DNA of 64,000 nucleotides from Glandiceps talaboti. Lineage: Eukaryota > Hemichordata > Enteropneusta > Spengelidae. The stretch is from positions 14,257,519 through 14,321,518 of the forward strand of contig NC_135569.1 in assembly GCF_964340395.1 (NCBI RefSeq), given 5' to 3'. Of the stretch, positions 43,655 through 57,129 are shown in pieces (positions within the stretch are counted from its first letter, which is position 1; every line of letters begins with the position of its first letter). Under the pieces are notes generated by a model that did not search any database, had not been told where the DNA came from, and saw only the letters and a list, made by a program, of their open reading frames with translations. The translations under genes were made by a program, and so were the position numbers.

Positions 43655-43915
43655 AAGGGTTGTCGGTAGCCAAGTGGTTAATCCACTTGCCTCTTAACAC
43701 TGTGGCCGGGGTTTGAACATATTCAGGGTTTGATTAAATTTGCCAAGTTGTAAGTAAGAAGAGTGTCATTCAGTTTGACTTTACCGAACAATGCAGGTTT
43801 ACCCTGAGTACTCCCAGATCAGTTTCCTCCAGGACCTGAACTAACACTGAACCGTCCTCCAGTTAGTGGGCAATGCCTGATTTATAATAAAGAAATAAAA
43901 GTCTAACTTTACTTA
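43655..43915 (+). mobile_element. tRNA-derived SINE (duplicate of 4866-5118)
   Basis: A-box-like GGTAGCCAAGTGG at 43665-43677 and B-box-like GGGTTTGAACA at 43719-43729, then the same body and A-rich end. It differs from copy 1 by several substitutions and a short insertion (GACCTGAACTAACAC region near 43832). Confidence 0.6.
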
Positions 43916-44879
43916 CCTTCAAATCAGTGACAACACATACAAAACGGATTACCGTGCAATCAGAATGAGAACTTGTATAGGGAAAGTGCTTCGACAAAGA
44001 CAAAAACTTGGATCATGGAAGCTGTTCATGTGAATGCGCATCTGCACGGTGAACCTGAGTTATATATCCTCTAATGCGTATTGTCATAATTCACACGGAC
44101 AGGATGTATCACATCTGGCAAGTAATATTTACAAGCCTAAATGCTGCCTCTTGAGTGACAACATCAGGAAATAAAATCAAGCTTGGACAATGACAACAGT
44201 ACGTCATTGTTCTTTGTAAGGTGTCACTTCCAGTCCTCGTGATAAAACTGGATAATTTAAGTAGTATGCAGACTGGTGTAGGTGTTTGAATTTCTCCTCC
44301 ACAGACTATACTGATTGGATTACTCGATGACTGCGCAAATGAAAAAGAAAATATAGTTTTGAGTAATTGGTTTCTAACTTGCAGGCGTGTAATGGCACAT
44401 GTTAGTTGCAATATGAACATTGTTAAGATGGGCCACAGTCATGTACCGGAGTTTTCCGAAAACAAGTCCATCCGAAAAGTTGCCCATGGGCGATCATTTG
44501 GCGTAATGAGAAATGCTTTCATTCCAGACAAAGACCCATATACATACACAGGCACACAGACAAGCACAGACATAAACACACATCCACACACACAAGCCCA
44601 CACACATGCGCGCGCACCCCCCCCCCCCACATAATTTACGCACTAAACCAGATCCTGCGATTTATGGCATAATGCAGTTGTACACACATAGTATATATGG
44701 GGCGCTTGTCAATTTCATCCTTGTAGGGACACCATTAACCTTGTTGGGTTTAAATACTTATGAATATTAATCACGTTGTTATTTACTGCATTAATTCAAT
44801 TAACAATATTATGGGACTTCTCTTAGCTAACTTTATTGGGCCCTCGAACGGGGTAATGACCACAGACTACGGCTGCAAT

Positions 44880-45400
44880 TCAGAGTTTCAATTCATCGTC
44901 TGTCGATTGTCCATCTGTTAATTGGACTACTAGAATTCCTAGATGATGAGCAGAATGGTCCTATTCAGCTGTACAGGCATCTTTTGAAATTAAAGACAGA
45001 ATAAACGATTCATTTCGTCTAGTTGATTTGTTATTATCAACTAGCAAATAGTCCGTACTTCTCATGGGGTTTACATATAGATGCAATGTTTCTAGGTAGG
45101 ATTTTCAAGTTTTATAAGGGGTCAAAGTTTAAATCTGCCACGCTAATTGTCAAAATAAAGATAATCAAGATACGCGTAAACCTTTGAATCTTGTTTTCTT
45201 TGTCATTTTCACAATGTCGTGTTACATACATACACCTACATACATACAGTACGCACGTTGAAACATTTCTATATATCATATTGCTGATGTTACATTCCAT
45301 CTATCTCTAGTGGCATGAATACAAAGCATTATCTAGTGGTTGAAAAAATAGTTTTTTTTGTTAAAACTTTACAAGTGCAGAAATAATTACACATCAAATA
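44880..45400 (-). pseudogene. relic of receptor exon 1 and upstream region (copy 2)
   Basis: The minus strand near 44967 reads N-R-T-I-L-L-I-I then stop. The initiator position is CTG (CAG at 44965-44967 on +), and a one-base deletion relative to the 6.1-kb relic shifts the frame. It shares the upstream block with both living genes. It is the orthologous duplicate of the relic at 6049-6780. Confidence 0.75.
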
Positions 45401-45529
45401 AATATATTAAAAGCAGAAAACACTTTGGGCAGAGGGCACTATTGATCTAGTCAATGATAGAATGGATGTGTATGAAATAGGGTGTCAGTTGAGGCGACTT
45501 GGAGCATGTTTGAAGCCGAGTGGTGCCAG

Positions 45530-45532
45530 TTA
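45530..45532. other. empty target site of the CACTA-like element
   Basis: GTGCCAG-TTA-GAGGCGAA is uninterrupted here, whereas copy 1 has GTGCCAG-TTA-[7047-24757]-TTA-GAGGCGAA. This defines the insertion boundaries and the 3-bp target duplication. Confidence 0.95.
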
Positions 45533-45639
45533 GAGGCGAATGGGCGTAAGTACAAAGTACGGTTCCCAAGACTGACGGATGGAAATTTCATGACTAGACC
45601 GAAGTAACACCATGAGACAAGAGGTAGAATTTGTGTGGT

Positions 45640-46640
45640 GTTGTAAAGTTTTAAAGATTTGTTTTATATATTTGTGCTAGACATGCATGATGCGGAATCT
45701 TCGATCTGCAGAATGTTTTCGTGACTTCCCTTGTCTCAATGTGTAAGAACAACTAAATCTTTATCATTTTGTTCTCAATTTAAACATATGAACACAGGAA
45801 AATTAAACTAAAACTTCGTAGACAACAAAAATGATTGTAGTATCTGATATTAAAACTGTCCATGGTGATATTTCAATGCATGCGGAAGCGATGCATGCAC
45901 AGATGGGATATGGTGTTTTCAAGTAGAAGTCTTCGAGTAGAGTAATCCTTGGTCCCTCTAATTGAACACCTTATATCGACATACTTGGAATACTGCCATG
46001 AGAGCTATCGAGTACCACACCCGCACAGAGAAGAAGCTATTCATTAGGCGATGTTGACAACAACTCAATGCAAATGGCTGTAAAGTTTGTGCAAGTCATG
46101 CTTGATGCAAAATCTTGAATTTGATCTGCAGAATGTTTTCGTGACCTCCCTTGTCTCAATGTGTAAGAACAACTAAATCTTGGTAATTTTGTTCTCAATT
46201 TATACATATGAATACAACCAACTTAAAGAAAAACTTCATAGACAACAACATGATTGCAGTATCAGATATTAAAACTGTCCATGGTGATATTTCAATGCAT
46301 GGGGAAGCGATGCATGCACAGATGGGATATGGTGTTTTCAAGTAGAAGAGCAGAGTAATCCTTGGTCCTTCTAATTAAACACCTTATTTCGCCATCTTTG
46401 GATTGCTGATACGAGAGCTATCGAAATAACAAACCCGCACAGAAAACAAGCTATTCATTAGACGATGTTGACAACTCAAAGCAAGTCATGCTTGATGCAA
46501 AATCTTTGATCTGCAGAATGTTTTCATGACTTCCCTCGTCAATTTGCAAGGCGTGTGAAGAGTAACTAAAACTTGATAACTTTGATTTATGAATTTAAAA
46601 ATATGAACATAGTCAACTTAAATATTTGTTCAAGCATTGA
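45640..46640 (+). repeat. approximately 400-bp tandem repeat, three units
   Basis: Units start at 45682, 46097 and 46487 (periods 415 and 390). There is one more unit than in the corresponding place of copy 1. Confidence 0.75.
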
Positions 46641-47053
46641 TTTGAAAGTATCGTAAACGAAGCATGGAATATGTTTCAATATCCTAATGCCAGATCTGCC
46701 AAGCATATTAAAAATAATACAAGCAAGTGTTTTTACACCAATATCATAAACTGCAGACTATGAATGAAATCAAACCAGATCTTCAGTATTGCATTGTATA
46801 AATCTGTTTTGCAGCTTAGCGGAATTTTCCAACAATTAGAATTATTCAGGTCTCAGGTCTATAAATACTATCTAGATGTAGAAAAGCTGCATTAATATCA
46901 GTATTGTGGTTGTAGTGTTTTCTTGAATGCAATATAATGTATATTATACATCACAATGAGCTCACTATTTCTGCATGAATGACTACCTGTTACTCGTACA
47001 TTTTCTTGAAATGCAGATCTTAATGTTAAATAAATAGTCCAGGAAATATATCT

Positions 47054-47122
47054 CTTTGTGTGTGTATGTATGTATGTATGTATGTATGTATGTATGTATG
47101 TATGTGTGTATGTATGTGTGTA
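47054..47122. repeat. (TATG)n array
   Basis: The GTAT/TATG orientation on + is the reverse complement of the CATA array at 48353-49198. The two arrays bracket an inverted block. Confidence 0.95.
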
Positions 47123-47129
47123 TTGCAAG

Positions 47130-48345
47130 ATGTTGGAATCTTATAGGCAAAGTGAAAGTGTGACTGTACAGTCTTCTTCTGATGATTATTGGTGTATACT
47201 CTCATCACACAATTAGATGTACTTCCATGTGTGAATTATGTCGTTTTGCTAAATGGGTTCAAACGTGGGGTTTTCCTATAATGTAAATGTATTTGCCATA
47301 TTTAACCATTAGTCAATGCCTCTGTCTTAAGTAAAGATAACAAATCTCAGGTCTGCGACATGGCGCCATTTCGTATATGATAGCTGTTGGTATCTGTATA
47401 GCTCAATAGTGTTACACTAGCTCGACATGTACTCACCGCATCTAAATCAATGTCGTAAGGAAAAGTGGAGAAAGTCAAACTCCTTTATACTAACAATGTT
47501 ATTACCATCCAGGTTAAATGAAATATTGCCTCGTGTTGTCCATCGGTCCAATAACGTCTGCTACGTATATTAAAAAAAGAAGAATGTAAGTGAATCAGTT
47601 AGGTTAATTTACAATAATAAGACCACAAACCAAAGAAGCAAGGAGGGAGATTGCTCTCTATTTTTCATTGCAAAATAAATAAATGAAGCCGAGTTATTTA
47701 AATAAGTGAAATTCTCAGAATTCAAAAGTGAAATGAACTTATCATAGGACGGGTTTAAAGATAACCACCTTGGCAAAAATTGTCAATTCATATTGAAGGT
47801 CCTTATAATGCGAACAAACTCTGTGAATGCAAACACTGTATTGCAATGTGATTATATAGTAAGTTTTGAGATATTTTGACTATTTCCTGTTCCTTTGTCA
47901 TAATGACCCGAAGTTCACGATCAATTCCTGAAATTGTACCGAGATGGTATAGTGGTGATTACGTGGTTTTACTAATGTGAACAAAACTTATTCAGACTAA
48001 AATTAGCGAAATCTGCAAATTATCAATCTAGGTGTACAAAGTAACCCAAGTTCATTCGAATCACAAAAAGTCAGACCATTAGGCCACAGTAAATTGAGTC
48101 AAAGGCAACGGTGGATGTTGTTCTGCTAAACTGACTAGATAACGTTAAAATATAGTGCAACTGAAATCGTGTGGGTGTGGTCTAGCATGGAATTTAAACC
48201 TAATGTCCGTCATATCTCAACAGGCGAAATGTCGAATGGAAGTTTGCTTCTAACAAAATAGATGCACTCGATCAACATGTATGACAAGGTAATCTGATAA
48301 CAAAAGCAAAAGCTATCATAATGTAGAAGGCACTCACTATATACA
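47130..48345 (-). repeat. dispersed block, inverted relative to copy 1
   Basis: Reverse complement of the block at 28620-29880 (and 25560-26480). For example, GAATTTAAACCTAATGTCCGTC at 48188 mirrors 28732-28760, and the microsatellite-proximal ends are exchanged. It lies between oppositely oriented tetranucleotide arrays, consistent with a flip between them. Confidence 0.75.
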
Positions 48346-48352
48346 CCCCTCC

Positions 48353-49026
48353 CTACATACATACATACATACATACATACATACATACATACATGCATAC
48401 GTATACATACATACATACATTCATATACATACATACATAGATACATACATACATACATACATATACACATCATACATACATACATACATACATACATACA
48501 TACATACATACATACATACACATATACATACATACATACATACATACATACATACATACATACATACATAAATACATACATACATGCATGCATGCATGCA
48601 TGCATGCATACATACATACATACATACATACATACACATACATACACACACATACATACATACATACATACATACATACATACATACATACACACACATA
48701 CATACATACATGCATACATACATACATACATACATACATACATACATTCATACATACATACACACACATACATACATACATACATACATACATACATACA
48801 TACATACATACATACATACACATACATACACACACATACATACATACATACATACATACATACATCCATGCATGCATGCATGCATGCATACATACATACA
48901 TACATACATACATACACATACATATATACACATACATACATACATACATACATACATACATACATACATACATACATACACATACATACATACATACATA
49001 CATACATACATACATACATACATACA

Positions 49027-49060
<34 letters not shown>

Positions 49061-49198
49061 CACATACATACATACATACATACATACATACATACATACA
49101 TACATACATACATACATACATACATACACACACACATACATACATACATACATACACACACATACATACATACATACATACATACATACATGCGTACG
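48353..49198. repeat. very long (CATA)n array with CACA and GCAT variants
   Basis: About 845 bp of CATA units with interspersed CACACA, TATACA and two runs of (GCAT). The two GCAT clusters (48583-48608 and 48867-48890) sit in similar context about 284 bp apart, suggesting a higher-order duplication. All long YVCM, YIHT and HACM frames here are array translations. Confidence 0.95.
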
Positions 49199-49209
49199 TA
49201 CGCATGCCC

Positions 49210-50560
49210 TCATATGCACATACATTAACTCTATAATACAATTTTAATGTAAATTTTAAGTTCACATTAATACTAATGATTATCTTTTTCTTTAACTTTC
49301 GTTTTGGGTCTTGGAAAACAGGGCAACATTAGTATCGATATACACGATAAGATTAACCACTGGTTATATTCTCTTAATATACAGGTTGCCATTTTGAGAT
49401 TTGACATCGTTATGTTTTCCATATCTTCCACAATGCTCTTGTACATAGCCATTGCTACCTAGAATTCGTGTCATTGTATTGTATTACCCACATGATTACT
49501 TCTATATCAGCGAAACATTTTATAGACAGATTCTGGTGCACGGTTCCCTGGAGCAAGGCTAAGATTTTTGTCAAAGAGGTAAACTAATGATGAAGAACTG
49601 ACGAAGTTTCACGAACTGTAATTAAGTCCTTCTAATTAAATACCGTATTGTGCACTTACATGTATTGCTGATACGAGAGAACACACTCGTACTTAGAACA
49701 AGCTATTCAATACGCGATGTTGACAACTTTAAAGCAAGTGTCTGTAAAATGTGTGCAAGTCATGCTTGATGCAAAATCTTTAATTTGATCTTCAGAATGT
49801 TTTCATGACGTCCCTTGTCAATTTGCAAGGCGTGTGAAGAGCAACTAAATCTTGATAATTTTGTTCTCAATTTAAACATATGAACACAACCAACTTAAAG
49901 TAAAACTTCACAGACAACAACATGATTTAAGTATCAGATATTAAAACTGTCCATGGTGATATTTCAATGCATGGGGAAGTGATGCATGTACAGATGGGAT
50001 ATGGTGTTTTCAAGTAGAAGCGTAGGTTAAGCCTTGGTCCTTCTAATTAAATACCACCCTTGTATTGTTGATACGAGAGCTATCGAAGTGAAACACCCGC
50101 ACAGAGAACAAGCTACTCATTAGACGATGTTGACAACTCAAAGCAAATGTCTGTAAAGTTTGTGTTAGTCATGCACTTGATGTACAATCTTTGATCTGCA
50201 GAATGTTTTCGTGACTTCCATTGTCAATTTGCAAGGCGTGTGAAGAGCAACTAAATCTTGATAATATTGATTGTGAATTTAAAAATACGAACACAGTCAA
50301 CTTAAAATATTTTTTTCTGGTTCAAGTATTGATTTGAAAGTATGGTAAGAACGAAGCATGGGATATCAGTATTGTCATGCTTCAATATCCCCATGCCAGA
50401 TCTGCGTAGCATGTTAAAAATGTGTAAATAAGTCCTTTTACATCAATATCACATAAACTGCAGACTGTGACTGAAAACAAACCAAGCAGATGTTCAGTAT
50501 TGCATTGTATATCCCCGTTTTGCATCTTAGCGGGCTTTTCCAACAATATGAGTTATTCAG
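49210..50560 (+). repeat. right end of duplication copy 2, two 400-bp units
   Basis: 49210-49680 matches 26820-27290. Tandem units start at 49761 and 50169 (period 408), and the tail 50330-50550 matches 27905-28125. Confidence 0.7.
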
Positions 50561-51714
50561 GGCTAAGTAAGGGTATGAGGCAGCAATTCTGGTGTCTATT
50601 AGTATTAACAATTGAATAAAGACAATATCAAAAAGTTCCGTCAAGTTTATACCTATGTTTATAATTATTACATTATCTTGAATTAATAATTAATATCTAA
50701 TTAAAATACACAGAAAAATACATAACAGTAACTTGACACGCGCTGGAATATAAATAGAATACGGCGGACTGGGATTCTGTAATGCAGTCTAGCATATGCA
50801 GCAGAGTGTACCGATTGAGTAGCGCCCCCAACGGTCATAGAAATTATGTCTAGTCGCATGATCGCGAGCTCGAATGATTCGAATCTTTTCAAAAGTCCAT
50901 GAAAGTAGTGGAATTTGAAAATTCAACCTCCACGAGCTCAGCATTTGCTCAATTTGCTCAATGTGCTCATTTGGTAAAAAAAAATGGTAGGACACTTTGG
51001 TGTACATTTTGAAGAGAACCAGATATGATGACCAATGTTTATTGAATATTTTTACGTAATTTTATGAAAAGAATGTAGACCGGACTGTGTGTTCGAGCCT
51101 AGCCTACCACAACTCTTCGGCACCAAATATTGATTAAACCAAGATATTATCAATTGTGTTTTTGTTTATTTCCCTCGCAAAAGACGCAAAGTTTGGGAGC
51201 TTCAATTGAAACAATATGGTGTGTCGGCAATCTGTTGTAATATACCCAATGTACTTCAGCATGCGAAATATATATCTCACCACAAGAGGGCAGCAGGTGG
51301 TAACGAGCATTGCTACAAAAATGGAGGTCACATGGTCGATTTGAAGCATCCTGATTGGCTTATTCGATGCCATGTCCTACCCCTCTCTATTACTAGTTAA
51401 GCAAGCAATGCGTTTGATCTCGAGCACGGCTAGCAGCGCGTCAGTTGTCGTATTTTAAGCGCTAGGGCACTAAGCATCGATTTTGCACCATCGTTATGTT
51501 TTCCAAATCTTCCACAACACTCTAACACATAGTATTACATTGTTAGCTAGAATTTCGTGTTATTATATTTCTATTATTTTATCCACAGGTGAAACATTTT
51601 AGACATGTACAGATTCTAGTGGTTCCCAAAAGCGAGGCTTAGAATGGTGTCAAAGAGGTACACTATATATCACCATTCAAGCCAATGGAGTGTCTATATA
51701 TTAACGTTTTTCGT
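50561..51714. other. intergenic, nothing recognised
   Basis: A few frames of 60-80 codons on both strands, none with a recognisable motif. 51480-51660 weakly resembles the 26990-27180 and 49400-49580 block (CATCGTTATGTTTTCCA, TCTTCCACAA, AAGAGGTACACTA), so part of this stretch is an old copy of that repeat. Confidence 0.4.
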
Positions 51715-51935
51715 TATAGTTTTTTTCCATCAGATGTACAGCCATTGCAGATTGGAAGAATATATTTATATTTTCTATTGAAGTTGATGTCAGTTTCCGC
51801 ATCCAATATTTCTCGCGAGACTTCATGGTTTTCGCGATTGTATTTTATTTTGCTCGAATAGTAAAAACAAGTTTAGGGTCGGCAGTAAAAAACTAGGTGG
51901 GGTCGGGTAACTGGAAGAAAACAGTATTTCTGGCT
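51715..51935 (-). repeat. interspersed repeat, ACCCGACC family, reversed copy
   Basis: Read on the minus strand it shows GTTACCCGACCCCACCTAG, TTTTTTACTGCCGACCCTAAAC, GAAGTCTCGCGAGA and GACATCAACTTCAATAGAAA, in the order of the 12296 copy. Confidence 0.6.
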
Positions 51936-52689
51936 TAACTATTATCTTATTATAAGATGGATAATAATTGTAAAAATATAGATACATGTTTATATAGATG
52001 TAGAGTTAAGCAAAACAAATGTACGTTTAGATTAAGACTATACATTTTTTCTTTAATTCAAACTTTTTAGGGTGTTTGAAGTCTTCGGCCATATAAGAAG
52101 ATGTTTTTCTCAAGTCGGAGTTAGCAAGATGATTCGTGTCAATAGCAGAGGTGCATGAAAAACTTACGAAAACAACATTCAGTTTAAAGCATTAATGAAT
52201 GGTAGCCGACCAAAGCAAATTATAGACAGATTAAGATTAACGATTAAAGAGAATATTTAAAAAAAATGATACGCTTAAATTTGTTATCATAACCTATGGG
52301 ATGTGTAAGTGATAGTGTGAGATTACTGTCCTTGCCCTGGTTTCTACTGCTTGCAGACTAGGAATTATCTTAACGTTAACAAAAATGTTGTCATTATAAT
52401 AAAATGGCAATACCATTGCAATGATCAGTCTTTTGGCTGTTTATATTGCAGTATATGGCAGTGCACAGTAGTTTTGGCGTTATTATAATTACACAAGCTT
52501 GGACACACACTCCGCCCCCCCCCCCACACACACACCGTACAAGAGGACCTGCAGATGATAGCATTTAAAATGTTTGTTTTTTTCAAAATGACGTGGAAAT
52601 AGATTATCTTAACTGAACGGATCTGTGAGTAGCAATGTGAGAATACTTTCCTTCCCTTGTTTTGTGGAGTCATGATAGGCTTATGCTTA

Positions 52690-52830
52690 GCGTGGCCAGC
52701 TTGGAATCTGCAAGTTGCAGGTTAAAGACAGTCACTGCCTTGGAAAGGATTTGAACCTCGATTGTGCCAGCTCATGCAATCGACCCAGCTGCATGCCGCC
52801 ATAGGATAACACGTGTAATAAGGGAGCCTT
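52690..52830 (-). mobile_element. possible tRNA-derived SINE, different family
   Basis: The minus strand has a B-box-like GGTTCAAATCC (52739-52749 region) and an A-box-like TGGCGGCATGC about 45 nt upstream, near 52800. There is no tail and no second copy in the window, and the arms do not make a convincing cloverleaf. This is weak evidence. Confidence 0.25.
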
Positions 52831-54279
52831 CATTGAGAGAATGGTTGAAACCATGTAGACGAGACGGAAAGTAGACGAGGCGGAAAAGAGTATAACTAAC
52901 TTAGTGAGCCTACTAGGCAATGCATTCTAATTCGGCAAATGTCTGTCCAATCTGGTTTTAATATAATCGAAAATATAATATCACAGTTGGACAAATATCA
53001 GATCCAGATTCATTGTACATACATGTATACGTACGTGTACTTTGTCCTTAAATTCATTCCCCAGTGTAAGTGAACAGGATGTTTGTAAGCAAAACTGAGA
53101 TGGCTTACAGTAATGTTCTTGAGTAGCTTGGTTGCGTTTCAAAGAAAATGACGACATTATTGAAGTTCGATCCTCATGAAGCTGTTTAGAGATTGCTACA
53201 TCTGATAGTGTAATTTAACATCCACTTTGATCAACGTTAGGTTAGGATGCCAACTTATCATATCGTGCTCTCGAATCATAGATGCGTATCCAGGAATTCT
53301 AATCAGTTATGTGGCTTCATCCACTCTTTACATGGAATTAAATTTTACAAACTTTATAAACCTGTATAATTATTAAGGTTTCAAATATATTCAAGGTCGT
53401 ATTAAAGTACTTAGCAATTTGACACCGTCTTCTATGATATATATTTGATGCAAATTAAAAAAATCAACAATGTGAAGGTCGGTTGAGCCTGTCTACATAG
53501 CTGATCTTCAATTGCTCTCGCCTACACTCACCTTGTTAGTCAAATTAATATCAACTTGGTAATGTAATTTGAAAACATTGTCATAAGGCCAAATAACAAA
53601 CACAGTGTTTTTCCCATAACCCGACCGACCCTAGGTTAAGCCACCGACACTAAACCTGTTTTACAGTATGCAAATAATGTGGAATTATGACAATTAACTT
53701 TTATTTCCCTGTGGTTTTTGCTTGCCAAAGTAACTTTGGTTACTTCTTACAAATAAAATCACATTCCAGAGAGAAACGATGTCTTTTCAGCATGCGGCGC
53801 TATCAGTGCCAGACTTTGTTTGTAATTTGTAACAATCAACGTGTGAGATGTCAAAATACATCGCGCTGCCTAATTGGAAATGTATAGTCACTGACTTTTG
53901 GTAGTATATTGGACAAAGGCACCCAATTACTGACAACCATGAATGTATGAAATGTAAAGACTGTCTAATGCCAGATCCAAATGTGCATTTATATTTGTAT
54001 ACATTTGTACTAAGTTGGTACAGAAACGGCTGTAGTACTTTGGGTGAAATGGTTTTTATTTATTCTTTTATTCCCGAGTCTATTCGAACGTACTCGTGTT
54101 TGTATTGTTTTGCGAGTCCATGTGGTAGTGTTTGTCGTCAACATTGACGTCCATAGTGATTCGAATGAAATGCAAATTGTACAACATCTTCAATTGTTGT
54201 TTATTATAGTGTCATGGTTTTTTTTTCAAAAAAAAAACAAGAAAACGGAAATATTTTTATAATTTGGGCCTAATAAAAA
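52831..54279. other. intergenic, nothing recognised
   Basis: A fragment at about 53605-53680 (CCCATAACCCGACCGACCC, CACTAAACCTG) resembles the start of the ACCCGACC family. Otherwise I see nothing. Confidence 0.4.
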
Positions 54280-54630
54280 ATATTTGGTTCCGGTTACTCG
54301 ACCCCACTTTGTTTTTCACGCCGATCCTAAACTTCTTTTTGCGTATTCCAGAAACAAATTTAAAATCGTGCAAATTGTGAAGTCTCGCCAGAAATAGCGG
54401 CTGCGGAAACTGACATCAACTCAAAGAGACAATACAAAACTGTTCTTCATCTGATGAGGAGAAACCAATAACGCAGCGACCATATGGAAACAACAGAAAA
54501 CATAACTACCTGAACTAGACATTCACACATGAAAAATATATATTAACAATAGTAAAAAATCTACCTACTCCACCTATTCTAACATTGAGCGTAATCGGAG
54601 CCACACTATTTGTTTTGTATGCCTTAGTGT
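54280..54630 (+). repeat. interspersed repeat, ACCCGACC family, long copy
   Basis: The fullest partner of 12296-12645. It shares CGGTTACTCGACCCCAC, GCCGATCCTAAACTT, AAATTGTGAAGTCTCGCC, GAAACTGACATCAACT and AATCTACCTACTCCACCTAT, at intervals similar to that copy. No transposase or pol-III head was seen. Confidence 0.6.
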
Positions 54631-57095
54631 AAGTACATTTGTATTCCAGAACATAGGTTTCTATCGATGTGATAGAATCGATGTCACTGTGTTTCACTCA
54701 AACGGTATATTTACCTACCTCAACGCACCATCAATTAAAAAGAGATTTATTCAATTGTGGTGTCCTTGAGATGCATTCATTTTCATTACTAACGATCGTA
54801 TATTTACTTACAATGGATGAAATAAGATGCACGAGCCTAGATAGAGAAACACTCAGTATAATTGATGATTGACACTACAAGTGTTCATATATGTACGACA
54901 ACTACAAATCAATATTGATTTGCCACGAATTTGGCAGAAAGTTAATTAAAACAAATTAACACCTGCAATCGGAAACTCAATAATCAAACTTATACATTTT
55001 AGACGAACACATTAAAGTTAAATGAATGGAGAGGGAAACTGTAGACAACAATTCCTTAAGTCAAAGAGTCTCCATTTGTTTAGATTAACGTTGGTAATTA
55101 GTTTGGGGCTTTTTAATAATCATGCACGAACTCATTTGAATATATTAATTAAATGTATTTAAGGCTGGGGCGCAAGTTAAAAAGTTTACCATTCCAAAAT
55201 GAAATTACCAGGTCATCCAATATAAGAGACATTGTTCAAAGTTTTTTTTTTGCACGTGTAATGAACATGCATAGAAGTATAAGGCTAAATAAGAAACCAC
55301 CCACTAGAGGCAGACTTCCGATTTCCCCTCTAGTTAAGATAAATTATTCAGAAAGCCGCAATATATGAAAGATGATGAAGACAAATCTCATTATTTTTAA
55401 ATAGAAGGTGCATTATATGAATTTGTAAAATAATTGTCATGTGTCGTGTTCTAAGGGTTGACAGTCTAGTATTCCCCTAGTAATCAGACTCTTCACCTGT
55501 TTGTGTGACAATTCATTAAAAACATACTTAATTCTCCAATTGAATTTATTTCGATACCCACGAGTAATTTTCCGTGCATGATGTCTGTTTAAAGGAAACC
55601 ATAACTTCATATAAAACAATAGTGAAGTATTGTTTAGAGGTGTCAACAATATTAACGAATTCTTATTGACATCTACTTCATTTCATTGACAATGACGAAA
55701 ACTAAAATTGAAAACAGACAATGTAGTGATAATTAAATAAAGGACACCCATTGCGCAGGTTTGTTATAATGATAAAATATTTAACAGTCATTAACTTGAT
55801 TATCTCCAACTAAATTGATCACGTGGTTCGTTTGCGCGTCACTACACTTGGATGCAATTCACTTTAAGGCTTCTCATCATAAAATGAATTATCGTTCATC
55901 AATTGCTGTAAGCAGGCCAGTCTTGGATGAGTCCTTAAACAATGTCGACAGTCCGTCTTTAAGTCTGATAAGGTTATCTGGTTATGGAGAAATATAAACG
56001 ATGTTAATAGCAGGATTCATATTTCATCGTTGGAATGTAGAAGTGAAGTCACCATATAAGAGAAATGCTGGTAAGTTGATAAAGAATTCCTCCAAGACGT
56101 ATGCGTATTGCAGACAGTAAATTCCTCTTCATGTGATATTTTCAGAGTGTAAAATCACATATGTGACACCCGCTCGTCCTTTTCGTGGTATTGCTCATTC
56201 AAATTCCGAAAAACTATCTCGCTATCATTTTGACGAAAATTAGGGAAGTATAAAAATCATTATATAATACATATAGTAAAATACTCATGCAATGAGAGAC
56301 AGTGAAAGTAGTAACTAAACGTAATGTGACTCGTTGCTACATTTCATCGTCTTCCGTCATTCAAGAGTTACCGTAGCATTATCTCAGCAGATGACATTTT
56401 TTTCAGGAATGTCAGTTGATTTTAAATGTAGCAACTGTTGTACATTTCTGTCCTTACAGACGATAAGATGTAGCAATAGTTATTAGTAAAGATATTTGTT
56501 GCACCAGAGGATAAGCAATATTTATTAGACTAAGTAAAGAGTATTTGTTGTAGCAGGCGATAAATTGTAGCAATGCTATTCAAATTTTAGTTGATCGATG
56601 GGCTAGACCACGAAGACGTTCAGTCTCGACTCTTCTTGTCGCCATTGTAAATCTGTTTCTTGTCATCAAACTTGACATTAAGTGTATACTGTTACTGAGA
56701 TGAACAAATCCAAAATAGATGAGTAGGTGTTCATGTAACCATGGAAACATTGCATCAACAACCTTAACGATTCCTTCTTCGCACAGCAACATTTGCCTCA
56801 AGTTTCTAAAATAACTAAATGAGTGTCTAGTTCATGTGCCGAGGTAGTGTAGCTTGTTATTCCTGGTCTTAATCCTAATCGAGTTCTTAATCTTAATCCA
56901 CTTCCTATAACCTAATACATCCTTTCTGTATGTGTCTTTCTTTCCTTGTAGCCTCTATTGCGTGTAGTTACTCAAGTGACATGTTATACTTCAAACGTGT
57001 GACCTATATTGATTTACACATATCTTGTGACGTCGACTAAATTCAAAACAAAGTTACGATTAAAAAATGATGGGAAAATTATATTGCATTTGTTT

Positions 57096-57129
<34 letters not shown>

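Larger units (their letters stand above)
38870..50560. repeat. segmental duplication, copy 2
   Basis: Collinear with 1-7046 and then 24758 to about 28160, without the 17.7-kb insertion. It contains the 5' two-thirds of the complete receptor, flank, SINE, exon-1 relic and approximately 400-bp repeats. Internal rearrangements relative to copy 1 are an extra 400-bp unit, an inverted block at 47130-48345 and a much larger CATA array. The right end is near 50560, where similarity to 28110-28140 fades. The left end is set only by the window edge of copy 1. Confidence 0.85.

Noticed and set aside
48210-49265. 351-codon YVCM-repeat frame and its partners on both strands
   Set aside because: It is a direct translation of the CATA array. 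All three frames on each strand are open because a 4-bp repeat without stop words reads through. The same applies at 26394-26829.
38870-50560. Duplication as an uncollapsed second haplotype joined in the assembly
   Set aside because: It cannot be excluded from sequence alone. However, about 10 kb of unrelated DNA (28.2-38.9 kb) separates the copies and the divergence is strongly uneven, so a true tandem duplication is the working reading. Long reads would decide.
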